DNA from: UBA1756 sp045132235
Lineage (GTDB): Bacteria; Bacteroidota; Bacteroidia; Bacteroidales; WCHB1-69
Assembly: GCA_045132235.1 (NCBI GenBank)
Contig: JBGURX010000011.1
Coordinates: 1-53,409, forward strand
DNA length: 53,409 bases
Direction: 5' to 3'
Part shown: positions 32,678 through 42,075 of the stretch, piece after piece
Layout of the letters: every line of letters begins with the position of its first letter
How positions within the stretch are numbered: the first letter of the stretch is position 1
The notes under the pieces: model-generated
Seen by the model: only the letters and a program-made list of their open reading frames with translations
Databases searched by the model: none
Told to the model about the DNA's origin: nothing
Made by a program: the position numbers and the translations under genes

Positions 32678-33124
32678 ATGAACCTCATCCGCAAAATTTC
32701 ATGCTACCTCATCGCGCTGGCCTTCCTGCTGACGATGGTGCATGCGGCCATCCCGCACCACCACCACGGCGACATCGTGTGCTTCGGCATGGCCTGCGAA
32801 CAGCATGACGATTGCGACCACGATGACGATGACTGCGCCGCCCTCGGCTGCCATCACCACCATCACCCCCTGCACAGCGACGACAACTGCATCCTCACGA
32901 TGCCCTACATCACCAACCCCGACGGCCACGACCTCTCCACACATCTCCTTCTCGACTACACACTGCAATACCATTTGTGCGCCACACCCGTTGCGGAAAT
33001 TTGCAGTCCGCAGCTATCCATCATTTCACACGATAACACATTTTATACCAGCGATATACCCATCCACAAAAGGCTGTATTGTCGCACCGCCACCCGTCGT
33101 GGTCCTCCGGCTGAACGCGCATAG
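32678..33124 (+). CDS. DUF6769-like His/Cys/Asp-rich periplasmic protein
   Basis: A 148-residue protein with a signal peptide (MNLIRKISCYLIALAFLLTMVHA). The next 60 residues are packed with metal ligands: IPHHHHGDIVC, CEQHDDCDHDDDDC, and CHHHHHPLHSDDNC. This architecture fits a DUF6769-type protein, a Bacteroidales family found beside CzcCBA-like pumps as I recall it. It probably binds Zn, Co, Ni or Cu in the periplasm, as a buffer or sensor for the pump. The C-terminal half is ordinary sequence with several Cys. It is first in the operon, 47 bases before the adaptor gene. Confidence 0.75.
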   Translation: MNLIRKISCYLIALAFLLTMVHAAIPHHHHGDIVCFGMACEQHDDCDHDDDDCAALGCHHHHHPLHSDDNCILTMPYITNPDGHDLSTHLLLDYTLQYHLCATPVAEICSPQLSIISHDNTFYTSDIPIHKRLYCRTATRRGPPAERA

Positions 33125-33171
33125 AACCGTTCAACCATCATTCATTTTTACCCAACATTTCTTTTTACAAA

Positions 33172-34347
33172 ATGAAAAAGACATTATTGTATATAGTGTC
33201 GGCATGCCTGATGGGCTTGGGGGCATGCGGGCACCATCACGACGAGGAACACGAGCATGAAGGACATGAGCATGAAGCCCATGAACACGAAGGACACGAA
33301 CACGGCAGCAGCACGGCCATCGTCTTCACAGAGGAGCAGGCCAGTCAGGTGGATTTCGCCACCGGAGTACCCGAGATGCGTCCCTTCGGACAAAGCATCC
33401 CCACCACGGCACAGGTGCAGCCCACGCAAGGCAGCCAGATGAACATCGTGGCCACCACCAACGGCATCTTCCGCTACCAGTCGGTCAACTTCCTTGAAGG
33501 ACAGTCGGTTAGCAACGGACAGGTAATCGGCACGGTGGCCTCCGACGGACTGGTGGACGACAACCTGACGGTGCGGCTCAACGAGGCCCGCAACAACTAC
33601 GAGAACGCCAAGGAGAGCTACGAGCGCGCCAAAGGTCTCGTGGAGAGCAAGATCGTGTCGCAGAAGGAGTTTGCCGAGCTGCGCACCGCCTACGAGAATG
33701 CCAAGCTGACCTACGAAAACCTCCAGAAGAACGTGAGCGGCAACGGCAGCAAGGTCACCGCACCGATGGGCGGCTACATCACCGAAATACTGGTGAGCAA
33801 CGGCGCGTATGTCAATGTAGGACAAACCATTGCCGTGGTGTCCGACACGCGCAGCCTCGTGCTGCAAGCCAATGTGGCCCAGCGGTATGCCTCTCTCCTA
33901 CCCTCCGTCAACGGTGCCAACATCGAGAATCCAGTCACCCATGCCGTCACCACCTTGGAGGAGATGAACGGCCGCATCCTGTCGTATGGCAAGTCGGTGT
34001 GCGCGGGCAGCCACATGCTGCCGGTGACGCTGGAAATCAGCAATATGAGCGGATTCACGCCGGGCGGTTTCGTCAAGATCTGGCTCACCTGCCAGAGCAC
34101 TACCCCCGTGATGGTCATCCCCAAGACCGCCCTGCTGGAAGAACAAGGCAATTTCTTTGTTTTCAAACAGATAGATGATGATGAGTACGAAAAACAGCCC
34201 GTCACCATCGGCGCCACCGACGGCAAGTATGTGGAAGTGCTGTCGGGACTGACCGCCGACCAGCGCATCGTGACGCGCGGGGCGGTATTCGTGAAACTCG
34301 CCAAAGCCAGCAGCGCCCTCGACCCGCACGCTGGTCACGTTCACTAA
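33172..34347 (+). CDS. RND efflux periplasmic adaptor (CzcB-like), His-rich lipoprotein
   Basis: A 391-residue membrane-fusion protein linking the RND pump to the outer-membrane channel. The lipobox LGAC is followed by a His/Glu-rich run of about 25 residues (HHHDEEHEHEGHEHE and so on), probably a metal-binding tail. The barrel-sandwich hybrid and coiled-coil hairpin regions are seen in ATTNGIFRYQSVNFLEGQSVSNGQVIGTV and LNEARNNYENAKESYERAKGLVESK, with the beta-barrel (GMPVKIWLT-like GGFVKIWLT). It ends DPHAGHVH. The pump gene follows. Confidence 0.88.
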   Translation: MKKTLLYIVSACLMGLGACGHHHDEEHEHEGHEHEAHEHEGHEHGSSTAIVFTEEQASQVDFATGVPEMRPFGQSIPTTAQVQPTQGSQMNIVATTNGIFRYQSVNFLEGQSVSNGQVIGTVASDGLVDDNLTVRLNEARNNYENAKESYERAKGLVESKIVSQKEFAELRTAYENAKLTYENLQKNVSGNGSKVTAPMGGYITEILVSNGAYVNVGQTIAVVSDTRSLVLQANVAQRYASLLPSVNGANIENPVTHAVTTLEEMNGRILSYGKSVCAGSHMLPVTLEISNMSGFTPGGFVKIWLTCQSTTPVMVIPKTALLEEQGNFFVFKQIDDDEYEKQPVTIGATDGKYVEVLSGLTADQRIVTRGAVFVKLAKASSALDPHAGHVH

Positions 34348-34359
34348 AAATTGAGAGTC

Positions 34360-37300
34360 ATGTTAGACAAGATTATACAGTTTTCACTGAAAAACAAGTA
34401 CTTCATCTTGCTGTGCTCCATCCTGTTAGTGATTTTCGGGGTGCGTACCACGATGAAGATGGACATTGACGTTTTCCCTGACCTCACCGCCCCGACGGTG
34501 GTGGTGATGACCGACTGCCACGGCCTTACCTCGGAAGAGGTGGAGCGGCTGGTGAGCTACCCCATCGAGACGGCCATGAACGGCGCCACCGACGTGCGGC
34601 GGGTGCGTTCCACCTCGTCGCAGGGCTACTCCTTCGTGTGGGTGGAATTCGACTGGGGCACAGACATTTCCAAAGCACGCCAAGTGGTGAGCGAGAAGTT
34701 GGTGACCGTAGAGGGGCAGATTCCGGAGAATGCCGGACAGCCCATCCTCGCGCCGCAGTCGAGCGTGATGGGTGAGATTTTCTTTGTAGGATTGCGTGCC
34801 GACAGCACCTCGCAGATGGAGCTCCGCGACCTTGCCGAGTGGCAGGTGCAGCCGCTCATCATGTCCACCAACGGGGTGGCACAGGTCACCATCATCGGCG
34901 GCGACTACAAGCAGTTTCAGGTGCTTGCCGACCCGTACAAGATGCAGGCGTACCATGTGAGCATGGAGGAACTGGAGCAGGTGTGCCGCACCATGAGCGA
35001 CAACTCATCGGGCAGCGTGCTACGCGAGTACGGCAACGAGTACGCCGTGCGGGGCATCGCCCGCACAGCCGACACTAACGAGCTGGCCCGCACCTTCGTG
35101 AAGATGGAGAACGGACAGCCCGTCACCGTGGGCGACGTGGCCCGCGTGACCATCGCTCCCGCCCAGAAGTTCGGCTACGGCAGCGAGAACGGCGAACCCG
35201 CCATCGTGATGTCGGTGACCAAACAGCCCGGCGCCAACACCTTAGAAGTGACCGAGCAGATTGAAAAGAACCTCGCCTCCCTCCAGAAATCCCTGCCCAA
35301 GGATGTGAAAATCGACACCCACATCTTCCGGCAGGCCGACTTCATCCACACCTCCGTGAGCAACGTGGAGCGCGCTCTCATCGAGGGTAGCGTGCTGGTG
35401 GTCATCATCCTGTTCCTCTTCCTCGGCAACTTCCGCACCACCCTCATCTCGCTGCTCGCCATCCCGCTGTCGCTACTGGCTACCATCATCACCCTCAAAG
35501 CATTAGGCATGACCATCAACACCATGAGTTTGGGCGGTATGGCCATCGCCGTCGGCTCGCTGGTGGACGACGCCATCATCGACGTGGAGAATGTGTATAA
35601 ACGACTGCGACAAAACCGGTTGCTGCCTGACGGCGAACGGCAGAGCACCTTTGATGTGGTGTTCCACGCCTCTTCCGAAATCCGCTCCTCCATCCTCAAC
35701 GCCACCTTCATCATCATGGTCTCCTTCCTGCCGCTTTTCTTCCTGTCGGGCATGGAAGGCCGTATGCTGAAACCGCTCGGCATCGCCTTCATCGTCTCTC
35801 TCTTCATGTCGCTGATTGTGGCCATGACGCTGACGCCACTGCTGTCGAAGATGCTGTTGGGACACGACAAGTTCTTGGCCCGCAACCAGAAAGACAAATG
35901 GCTGACCCGCTTTTTAAGCCGCCATTATCTTCGTTCTTTGCAATGGTCATTAAAACATAAATGGATAATACTCAGCAGTGTCATCGCCCTGTTCGTAGTG
36001 GCTTGCGTGTTGTTTTTTACGCTGGGAAGAAGTTTCTTGCCCGAATTCAACGAGGGCTCGCTCACCCTTTCGGTGGTGACGCAGGCGGGCACGTCGTTAG
36101 ATGAGAATGATGAGATTGGAAGATTGGTGGAAAAGACCTTGCTGTCGATTCCGGAGGTCACGGGCACGTGCCGGCGCACCGGTCGCGGCGAGCTGGATGA
36201 ACACTCGCAGGCCACCAACAGCGCGGAAATCGAGGTCAACTTCCAGCTGAAAGAACGCTCGAAAGAGGAGTTTGTGGAAGAGGTGCGGCACAAGCTGGCG
36301 CACATTCCCGGCATCGCTACCACGGTGGGACAGCCCCTCGGGCACCGCATCGACCACATCATCTCGGGCACCCGCGCCAACATCGCCATCAAGATTTTCG
36401 GCAACGACCTCAACAATCTCTACACCGTCGGACAGCAGGTGCAGCGCAGCATTTCCGACATCGACGGCGTGGTGGATGTGAACGTAGAGCAGCAGGTGGA
36501 AGTGCCGCAGCTGCAAATCCGTGCCGACCGCGAGATGCTGGCCCAGTACGGCATCACCATCGAGCAGTTCAACCGCTACATCAGCACGGCCATCGGCGGC
36601 GAGAAGTTGGGCGACATCTACGAAGGTTCGTACAAGTACGACATCATCCTGCGCCTCGACTCCAACTACACGCAAACCATTGAAGGGCTGAACAATGCCC
36701 TGATTGACACCTACGATGGCGGAAAGATTCCGCTGTCGGAAGTGGCGGAGATACGCTCGGCCAGCGGTCCCAACTCCATCAACCGCGAGAACGGCCAGCG
36801 CAAGCTGGTGGTGTCGGCCAACGTGGCGGGACGCGACCTGCACGGGGCGGTCAGTGAGATACAAAAAGAGATTGACGAGCATGTGCAGCTGCCGGAAGGC
36901 ACCCGCATCGAATACGGCGGCCAGTTTGAGAGCGAAGCCGCCGCCTCGCGCATGCTGCTGCTTACCTCGGGGCTCGCCCTCGTCATCATCCTGCTGCTGC
37001 TGTTCCGCGAGTTCAAGAACTTCCGTCTCGCCGGCATCATCCTGCTCAACCTGCCGCTCGCCCTCATCGGCGGCGTCTTCGCCCTGCGCTTCACCAGCGG
37101 CATCCTCAGCATCCCCGCCATCATCGGCTTCATCTCCCTGTTCGGCATCGCCACACGAAACGGCATCTTGCTGGTATCGAACTACCTGCGGTTGCAAAAG
37201 AGCGGCGTGTCGCTGTCGGAAACCGTAATACAAGGCTCCAACGACCGTCTCAACGCCATCCTCATGACCGCCATCACCGGTGCGCTCGCCCTGCTGCCCA

Positions 37301-37488
37301 TGGCCATCAACGGCAACTTGCCGGGCAACGAAATCCAGAGCCCGCTGGCCATCGTCATCCTCGGTGGACTGGTCACTTCCACCATCCTTAACATCTACGT
37401 GGTGCCCATCGTTTACACGCTGGCGCACCAGAAGAAAGAGGACATCAGCAATTCCCCTGTCATCCAACCCCAACAACCCACAGCATGA
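34360..37488 (+). CDS. heavy-metal RND efflux pump (CzcA family)
   Basis: A 1042-residue inner-membrane proton-driven exporter with 12 transmembrane helices and two large periplasmic loops. MKMDIDVFPDLTAPTV and VEFDWGTDISKARQ are typical of the heavy-metal RND group, and the helix-4 motif reads AVGSLVDDAIIDVENVYKRL, with the Asp and Glu residues needed for proton transfer. The second half has FRLAGIILLNLPLALIGG and GFISLFGIATRNGILLVSNY. The ATG at 34360 was chosen over a TTG at 34351. It lies 12 bases after the adaptor gene and overlaps the outer-membrane factor gene by 4 bases. Metal specificity cannot be told. Confidence 0.93.
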   Translation: MLDKIIQFSLKNKYFILLCSILLVIFGVRTTMKMDIDVFPDLTAPTVVVMTDCHGLTSEEVERLVSYPIETAMNGATDVRRVRSTSSQGYSFVWVEFDWGTDISKARQVVSEKLVTVEGQIPENAGQPILAPQSSVMGEIFFVGLRADSTSQMELRDLAEWQVQPLIMSTNGVAQVTIIGGDYKQFQVLADPYKMQAYHVSMEELEQVCRTMSDNSSGSVLREYGNEYAVRGIARTADTNELARTFVKMENGQPVTVGDVARVTIAPAQKFGYGSENGEPAIVMSVTKQPGANTLEVTEQIEKNLASLQKSLPKDVKIDTHIFRQADFIHTSVSNVERALIEGSVLVVIILFLFLGNFRTTLISLLAIPLSLLATIITLKALGMTINTMSLGGMAIAVGSLVDDAIIDVENVYKRLRQNRLLPDGERQSTFDVVFHASSEIRSSILNATFIIMVSFLPLFFLSGMEGRMLKPLGIAFIVSLFMSLIVAMTLTPLLSKMLLGHDKFLARNQKDKWLTRFLSRHYLRSLQWSLKHKWIILSSVIALFVVACVLFFTLGRSFLPEFNEGSLTLSVVTQAGTSLDENDEIGRLVEKTLLSIPEVTGTCRRTGRGELDEHSQATNSAEIEVNFQLKERSKEEFVEEVRHKLAHIPGIATTVGQPLGHRIDHIISGTRANIAIKIFGNDLNNLYTVGQQVQRSISDIDGVVDVNVEQQVEVPQLQIRADREMLAQYGITIEQFNRYISTAIGGEKLGDIYEGSYKYDIILRLDSNYTQTIEGLNNALIDTYDGGKIPLSEVAEIRSASGPNSINRENGQRKLVVSANVAGRDLHGAVSEIQKEIDEHVQLPEGTRIEYGGQFESEAAASRMLLLTSGLALVIILLLLFREFKNFRLAGIILLNLPLALIGGVFALRFTSGILSIPAIIGFISLFGIATRNGILLVSNYLRLQKSGVSLSETVIQGSNDRLNAILMTAITGALALLPMAINGNLPGNEIQSPLAIVILGGLVTSTILNIYVVPIVYTLAHQKKEDISNSPVIQPQQPTA

Positions 37489-38654
37489 AAACAGTTAAAT
37501 TTCTCATTATCATATTGATAAGCAGCATTATTATTCCTGCTGCAACCGCACAGGACCTTGATGCCGTATGGCGCGAAATCAGTGCCAACAACCTCACCCT
37601 CAAGGGCTGCGAGCAGCAGATGGAGGCGCAGCGCATGGAGAACCGTGTGGGCCTCGCGCCCGAGAATCCCGAGGTAGAGTTCGCCTACCTGTGGAACTCC
37701 AACAACGCCGGCAACCGCATCGACTTCAGCGTCACACAGTCGTTCGATTTTCCCACCTCGTATGTCTATCGCAGCCGCATCGCCAACCTGCGCGACAACC
37801 AAGCGGAGGAGTTGCTGCGGCAGCAGCAGAACGAGGTGCTGCTGGAGGCCGGACGGCTCTATTACGACATCATCTATGCCAACGGCCGCATCAAGGACAT
37901 GGAGCGGTGCCTCAAGTACCTGTCGGACGTGTCGGACGCGTACCAGCGGAAGCTGGAGGCGGGCGAGTGCAACATCTTCGAATACAACCGTGTACGACTG
38001 GCCGAGCTGAGTCTGCGGCAGGAGAAGAGCCATGCCGAGGTGGAGCGCGAGGCCTTGCTGCGCGAGCTGCAGCAGCTCAACGGTGGCGTTCCCCTCGCGG
38101 TGGAAGAGACTGACTTTCCGGAGTTTGAGCTCGGCGGCAGCTTCGAGGAGTGGCAGTGGCAGAATCCCAAACTCAACTGGCTGAATCGGCAGCAGGAGAT
38201 CGCGCAGCAGCAGCTGAAACTCAGCCAGTCGGAGTGGGCGCCGCAGTTCTTTGCGGGTTATATGCGCGAGCAGATTCCTGCCGAGACCTTCCAAGGAGTG
38301 AAGGTCGGACTGAGTCTGCCCCTTTGGCATAACACCAACACGCTAAAACAAAGCAAATTGCAGGCCACCTCCGTCAACATGCTCGCCGCCGACGAGCAGT
38401 TCCGGTTCCGCACGCACCTGCAGAACTGCTACGAGACCACGAAGTCGCTGCTGCAGCAGATTGAGGAGTTCGAGGCGCTTCTGAAAGACGTGGATGCCCT
38501 CGCCCTGCTCAACAAAGCGTTGGAGAGCGGTCAGATTTCGCTGTTGGAGTACCTGTCGGAGTCGTCGCTCTACCACGACAGCCACGAGCGACTGGAGGAG
38601 ATGCAGCACGACGCCGCTTTGCAATATTTGGAATTGCAGCTGTACAGTCGGTAA
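37485..38654 (+). CDS. TolC-family outer-membrane factor (CzcC-like)
   Basis: A 389-residue outer-membrane channel component. A signal peptide (ending IPAATAQ) is followed by long helices in two similar halves, with the family features NPEVEFAYLWNSNN, SVTQSFDFPTSYVYR, EAGRLYYDIIYANGRIKD and, in the second half, GVKVGLSLPLWHNTNTLKQSK. Length is typical. ATGA overlap with the pump gene shows translational coupling; together with the adaptor it completes a CzcCBA-type tripartite pump. Confidence 0.88.
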   Translation: MKTVKFLIIILISSIIIPAATAQDLDAVWREISANNLTLKGCEQQMEAQRMENRVGLAPENPEVEFAYLWNSNNAGNRIDFSVTQSFDFPTSYVYRSRIANLRDNQAEELLRQQQNEVLLEAGRLYYDIIYANGRIKDMERCLKYLSDVSDAYQRKLEAGECNIFEYNRVRLAELSLRQEKSHAEVEREALLRELQQLNGGVPLAVEETDFPEFELGGSFEEWQWQNPKLNWLNRQQEIAQQQLKLSQSEWAPQFFAGYMREQIPAETFQGVKVGLSLPLWHNTNTLKQSKLQATSVNMLAADEQFRFRTHLQNCYETTKSLLQQIEEFEALLKDVDALALLNKALESGQISLLEYLSESSLYHDSHERLEEMQHDAALQYLELQLYSR

Positions 38655-38673
38655 GCAGTAAAGGACAATTATT

Positions 38674-39171
38674 TTATTCTAAAAACCTATTGTCTTCAAA
38701 AAAATGCCCGTTTTTGACGAGCGCCGATGTAACGACGCCGTACCGTTGATTATTCTCTTCGAATTTTTGGGGATGACTGAGCAAATTGGCATCGTAATAT
38801 TTTGATCCTAAACTGTTTTCATCAAAAATAATGACGAAAAAATCATCATAAGAGGCCACCCCCGTAAAACCATGTAATTCTTCATTGCTATACGTGGAGG
38901 TGATTTCAAAGATAGTATCTCCGTCGGATGAGATATCAAAAGAAAGCATAATGCCACGCTTGTTCTCGCTACTGTCCCAATTGGTAAGCAGAGGCTTTCG
39001 CGACAGGACAAAATGATACAATTCATCTGCTAAACAGGCGCTGTCTTCCTCATGAAGAAACATCTGAGTGTCTGTTGTTTGCGTTTTAGCGGGGCCTTGC
39101 TTATTCGTTTCGCAACATGCATAAAATATGACAGATAAAATCAAGCAATAAAGAATCTGTACGGATTTCAT
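38674..39171 (-). CDS. lipoprotein, unknown function
   Basis: A 165-residue protein with a signal peptide ending in a plausible lipobox (FYAC, residues 16-19). The mature part begins with a polar linker (CETNKQGPAKTQTTDTQ) and then mixed alpha/beta sequence (IMLSFDISSDGDTIFEITS, YDDFFVIIFDENS). No family was recognised. Codon use is more AT-rich than in the efflux operon next to it. It is a single gene with its own promoter at 39194. Confidence 0.6.
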   Translation of the reverse strand: MKSVQILYCLILSVIFYACCETNKQGPAKTQTTDTQMFLHEEDSACLADELYHFVLSRKPLLTNWDSSENKRGIMLSFDISSDGDTIFEITSTYSNEELHGFTGVASYDDFFVIIFDENSLGSKYYDANLLSHPQKFEENNQRYGVVTSALVKNGHFFEDNRFLE

Positions 39172-39193
39172 ATGTATCTAAGATTACAGCGGG

Positions 39194-39201
39194 CAAAGTT
39201 A
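39194..39201 (-). promoter_or_regulatory. -7 promoter element for the 38674 lipoprotein
   Basis: Minus-strand TAACTTTG (TAnnTTTG), 22 bases before the ATG at 39171. Confidence 0.6.
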
Positions 39202-39306
39202 CACATTATTTTATGATTTACAAGATGCTGTTGCAAATTTTTACGAGAAATAGGGGTTGGCAAATTATTGGTGCGGAATGTGTGATGAAACCATTTCGAA
39301 AGTGCC

Positions 39307-41024
39307 CTATCGCTCCATCAACTCCTTGTGATGCTGAAGGATGTACTTCGCGGTGCCTTTCTTGTCGGAGAATTCAAACATTGACATCGAATACCAGCCC
39401 TCGTAGTCGGGCGCCCAGTAGCGGATCCCCTCCAAACCGTTGTCCTTGCCCCACGCCATCACATCCGCATAGATGTCGGCCTGTCCCTGCTGGTCGTGTT
39501 GGTAACCGCGTACCTTTTTGTTCCATCCCGCGAAAGGTCCCTCCATCTTGCCCGACGGATAGGAGAACTCGCCGATGAAAACGGTAAGTCCGCACTTTTT
39601 GTTGATTTTAGTCACCGTTTTCTTCAACAGTTTCTTCTTGTTCGCCGACATGGCCGGGGCACTGGGATAGTAGCTGATGCCCGCCACATCCATCTCATAG
39701 CCATTGTCTTTCATATAGTTGAAGAACTTCACACTGCATTTGGGCGGGAAAACCACGGTGGCAATGTGGGTGGAAAATCTGACGGTGGAATCGGAGATGC
39801 CCAATTTCGCATAAGCGCTTAAAATGCCGTTTTTCACAGCTGCGTATGCCTTCGCATCATATTGCCACACATGCTTTTTCAGCCACCATGTCGAAAAGAC
39901 CGGCGCCAGATACCGCTTGAGGGTTCCAGCCTTTGCCAGCTTGGGATCCACGGCGGTTTCCGCACCGATGCCGATACCGGCGAAACAGAAGTTGGCCTCG
40001 TTGCCGAGGTTCCAGTTGTTGACCGTGCAGCCGGTGCTGAGAATCGCTTCAGCCACAAAAGCGCCATAGGCCTCCAGCACCACGCAAATCTCGTCGAGGG
40101 TAAGCTCCTCCCAACGTTTTCCATTCTGCAGCGCGTAAATCTCCGGATACTCCTCAAAACGAGGCCCCTGCGACACCATCATATCCATATAGGTGTAGGC
40201 GCACATGATTTCCGGGTTGATCGGGATGCCCAACTCGGCGGCAATGCGGCACAACTCAATTCCCTGGTCGAAGGTGTGAACGTTGGCGTTCTCGTCCTCC
40301 ACCCCGTCAACGGTATTTTCAGCCGTGACATGACGCTTGGTGGCGATGCGCACATACATCTCCGTGGAGCCGAGTTCACGGTAAATGTTCTGCAACTCCT
40401 GCGGGGTGGTGGCCGTACTGTGACCGACGGTAAAGGTATAGCCCTGCTGAAACTGGTTCAGCGAAAAAGGACTGAGGGACAGGGCGACACGGAAATCGCT
40501 GTTTTCGACCGTGCGGCCTTTCTTCTCCGTTTTGTCGCCTTCCACTGCGGTCAACGTGTCGGCAGGCTGCAGGTCGGCAAAATCAACATCCCCCCCGAAT
40601 CCCGACTGGTCGTTGGAATCGTACGTTTGCAGAGACGGTGCAGGCACCATCCCTGCTGATACGGATGAACTGCCCAAATATACAATTGCATCCCCATTGC
40701 CGCCGCCGTGATTCACCATTTTCACGGATGCCATCTGTCCGTTCTGGCGGGCGGTCAGAATGTATGTGCCCGCAACCGACAGCGTGACACGGAATTCATG
40801 CCTCCCCGTAGGGATATCATAATATGGCATCCCTACAATGGAACGTCCATTCATGTCCCTGATTTCCAAGGTCACCGCGCCCTCCTCCACCGTGGTCAGC
40901 CACACGTTGGTGGTACCGCTGAACGGATTGGGGGCATTCTGAAGGGAAAGGTTATGTGTAACAGTTTGTGCCATAGCAAAAAAGCACATCAGTGACAGAA
41001 GGGAAAATGCAAAAATCTTTTCAT
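39307..41024 (-). CDS. GH53-like arabinogalactan endo-beta-1,4-galactanase, frameshifted at its start
   Basis: About 570 residues, probably secreted. After a signal peptide (KIFAFSLLSLMCFFAMAQ) comes an 80-residue module, NAPNPFSGTTNVWLTT...GRHEFRVTLSVAGTYILTARQNG, that looks like a T9SS-type or FlgD-like Ig domain, here N-terminal. The catalytic part fits GH53: the acid/base Glu in NNWNLGNEANF and the nucleophile Glu in LTVFIGEFSYPSG, with AGISYYPSAP between. The natural ATG (41022-41024, followed by AAAAG) is one base out of frame with the rest; one more A would give MKKIFAFSLLSL. The only in-frame upstream start, a TTG at 41076, lies before the promoter. So there is a real or sequencing frameshift. 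Family assignment is moderate. Confidence 0.6.
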
Positions 41025-41047
41025 AATGGTTTATATAAATGAGGATG

Positions 41048-41055
41048 CAAAAATA
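41048..41055 (-). promoter_or_regulatory. -7 promoter element for the GH53-like gene
   Basis: Minus-strand TATTTTTG (TAnnTTTG), 24 bases before the out-of-frame ATG at 41024. Its place supports that ATG, not the TTG at 41076, as the original start. Confidence 0.6.
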
Positions 41056-41093
41056 TGGATATTGATGGAATCCCAAAAGCCCTAATCACCCTA

Positions 41094-41138
41094 TTTTTTG
41101 TTCTATTTTCCACATTATTTGTGGAATAAAACAAAAAA
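41094..41138. promoter_or_regulatory. inverted repeat, possible AraC-regulator operator
   Basis: Left arm 41094-41114 (TTTTTTGTTCTATTTTCCACA) and right arm 41120-41138 pair at 18 of 19 positions with a 2-base bulge, around a TTATT centre; the inner part is TTCCACA/TGTGGAA. It overlaps the -33 region of the AraC-family gene and lies between the two divergent promoters. Confidence 0.55.
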
Positions 41139-41142
41139 TCAC

Positions 41143-41150
41143 TATTTTTG
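41143..41150 (+). promoter_or_regulatory. -7 promoter element for the AraC-family gene
   Basis: TATTTTTG (TAnnTTTG) with TTG at 41119-41121, 21 bases upstream, so both promoter parts match. It is 20 bases before the ATG at 41170. Confidence 0.7.
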
Positions 41151-41169
41151 TGGTCTAAAATACACTTTC

Positions 41170-42075
41170 ATGAAAAAGCCTTCCCCATCGCACCACAACC
41201 CCTTGCCGATTTACAACACCGACAATGTGGATTCCATCCTGACGTTTGAGAATGATTATTTCCAACTCTTTGAATATTACCCTAATAGGAACGTGCTGCC
41301 CGAGTATTTCCGCATCAACTATTATGCGGTTGAAATCCTGCTCGAAGGAGAGATGCACTGCAGCATCAACCTTCACCAGCTGCACGCTCAAGCCCCGTGT
41401 CTGATCACCTTGCTGCCCGATTTTGTGCTGCATGTCGATTCCATGTCGGAGAATTGCAAAGCGTTGATTTTGGCGCACAATGGCCAATTCGCTGAAGAGT
41501 TGCAGATGAACGACTACTCGTACCATGCCCGGCAGGCAGCCCACGCCTATCCTTGCAACGCACTGGCACAAGAGCAATTACAGACTTCCCTCCAGTACTT
41601 TTCCCTTTTGCAGAACATTTTGCGGCAGAAGGATTCAAATCCCAACACGCGCGATTGCCTCCTCAAACTCACGAGCTCGCTGTTCCATTACCTGCAGGGC
41701 AGCTTTTCCGAACTCTACCAACGGCAGGCGGCACTCTCGCGGGCCGAGCAACTCACGGCCGACTTTTTCGATTTAGTCGAACACAACTGTTTCCAGCACA
41801 AGGATATAGCATGGTATGCGGAGCAGCTGTGCATCACGCCCAAGTATCTGGCCAATGTCATCAAAAAGACAACCCACAAACCTGCAGGCAACTGGCTCAA
41901 CGAGCATATTTTACTACAGGCCAAGACATTACTCACCACCTCAAGGCTGTCCGTACAGCAGATTGCCGACCGACTGGGTTTCAAAAACCAGTCGCATTTC
42001 GGCACATTCTTCCGCCGTCACGAAGGCATCAGCCCCGCACAGTTCAGAAAGAAAAACTTGTCAACCGCACTATAA
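41170..42075 (+). CDS. AraC-family transcriptional regulator
   Basis: A 301-residue regulator. The C-terminal 100 residues hold the two helix-turn-helix motifs of the family: HKDIAWYAEQLCITPKYLANVIKK and SVQQIADRLGFKNQSHFGTFFRRHEGISPAQFRKK. The N-terminal part is a cupin-like sensor region (NYYAVEILLEGEMHCSINLHQLHAQAPCLITLLPD). An in-frame start at 41098 lies before the promoter and was rejected. It is divergent from the GH53-like gene and probably controls it and itself through the inverted repeat at 41094; the ligand is unknown. Its last 6 bases overlap the queA stop from the other strand. Confidence 0.88.
   Translation: MKKPSPSHHNPLPIYNTDNVDSILTFENDYFQLFEYYPNRNVLPEYFRINYYAVEILLEGEMHCSINLHQLHAQAPCLITLLPDFVLHVDSMSENCKALILAHNGQFAEELQMNDYSYHARQAAHAYPCNALAQEQLQTSLQYFSLLQNILRQKDSNPNTRDCLLKLTSSLFHYLQGSFSELYQRQAALSRAEQLTADFFDLVEHNCFQHKDIAWYAEQLCITPKYLANVIKKTTHKPAGNWLNEHILLQAKTLLTTSRLSVQQIADRLGFKNQSHFGTFFRRHEGISPAQFRKKNLSTAL

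Noticed and set aside
34351..34359. TTG start of the CzcA-like pump
   Set aside because: The ATG three codons later gives the normal N terminus (MLDKIIQFSLKNKYF).
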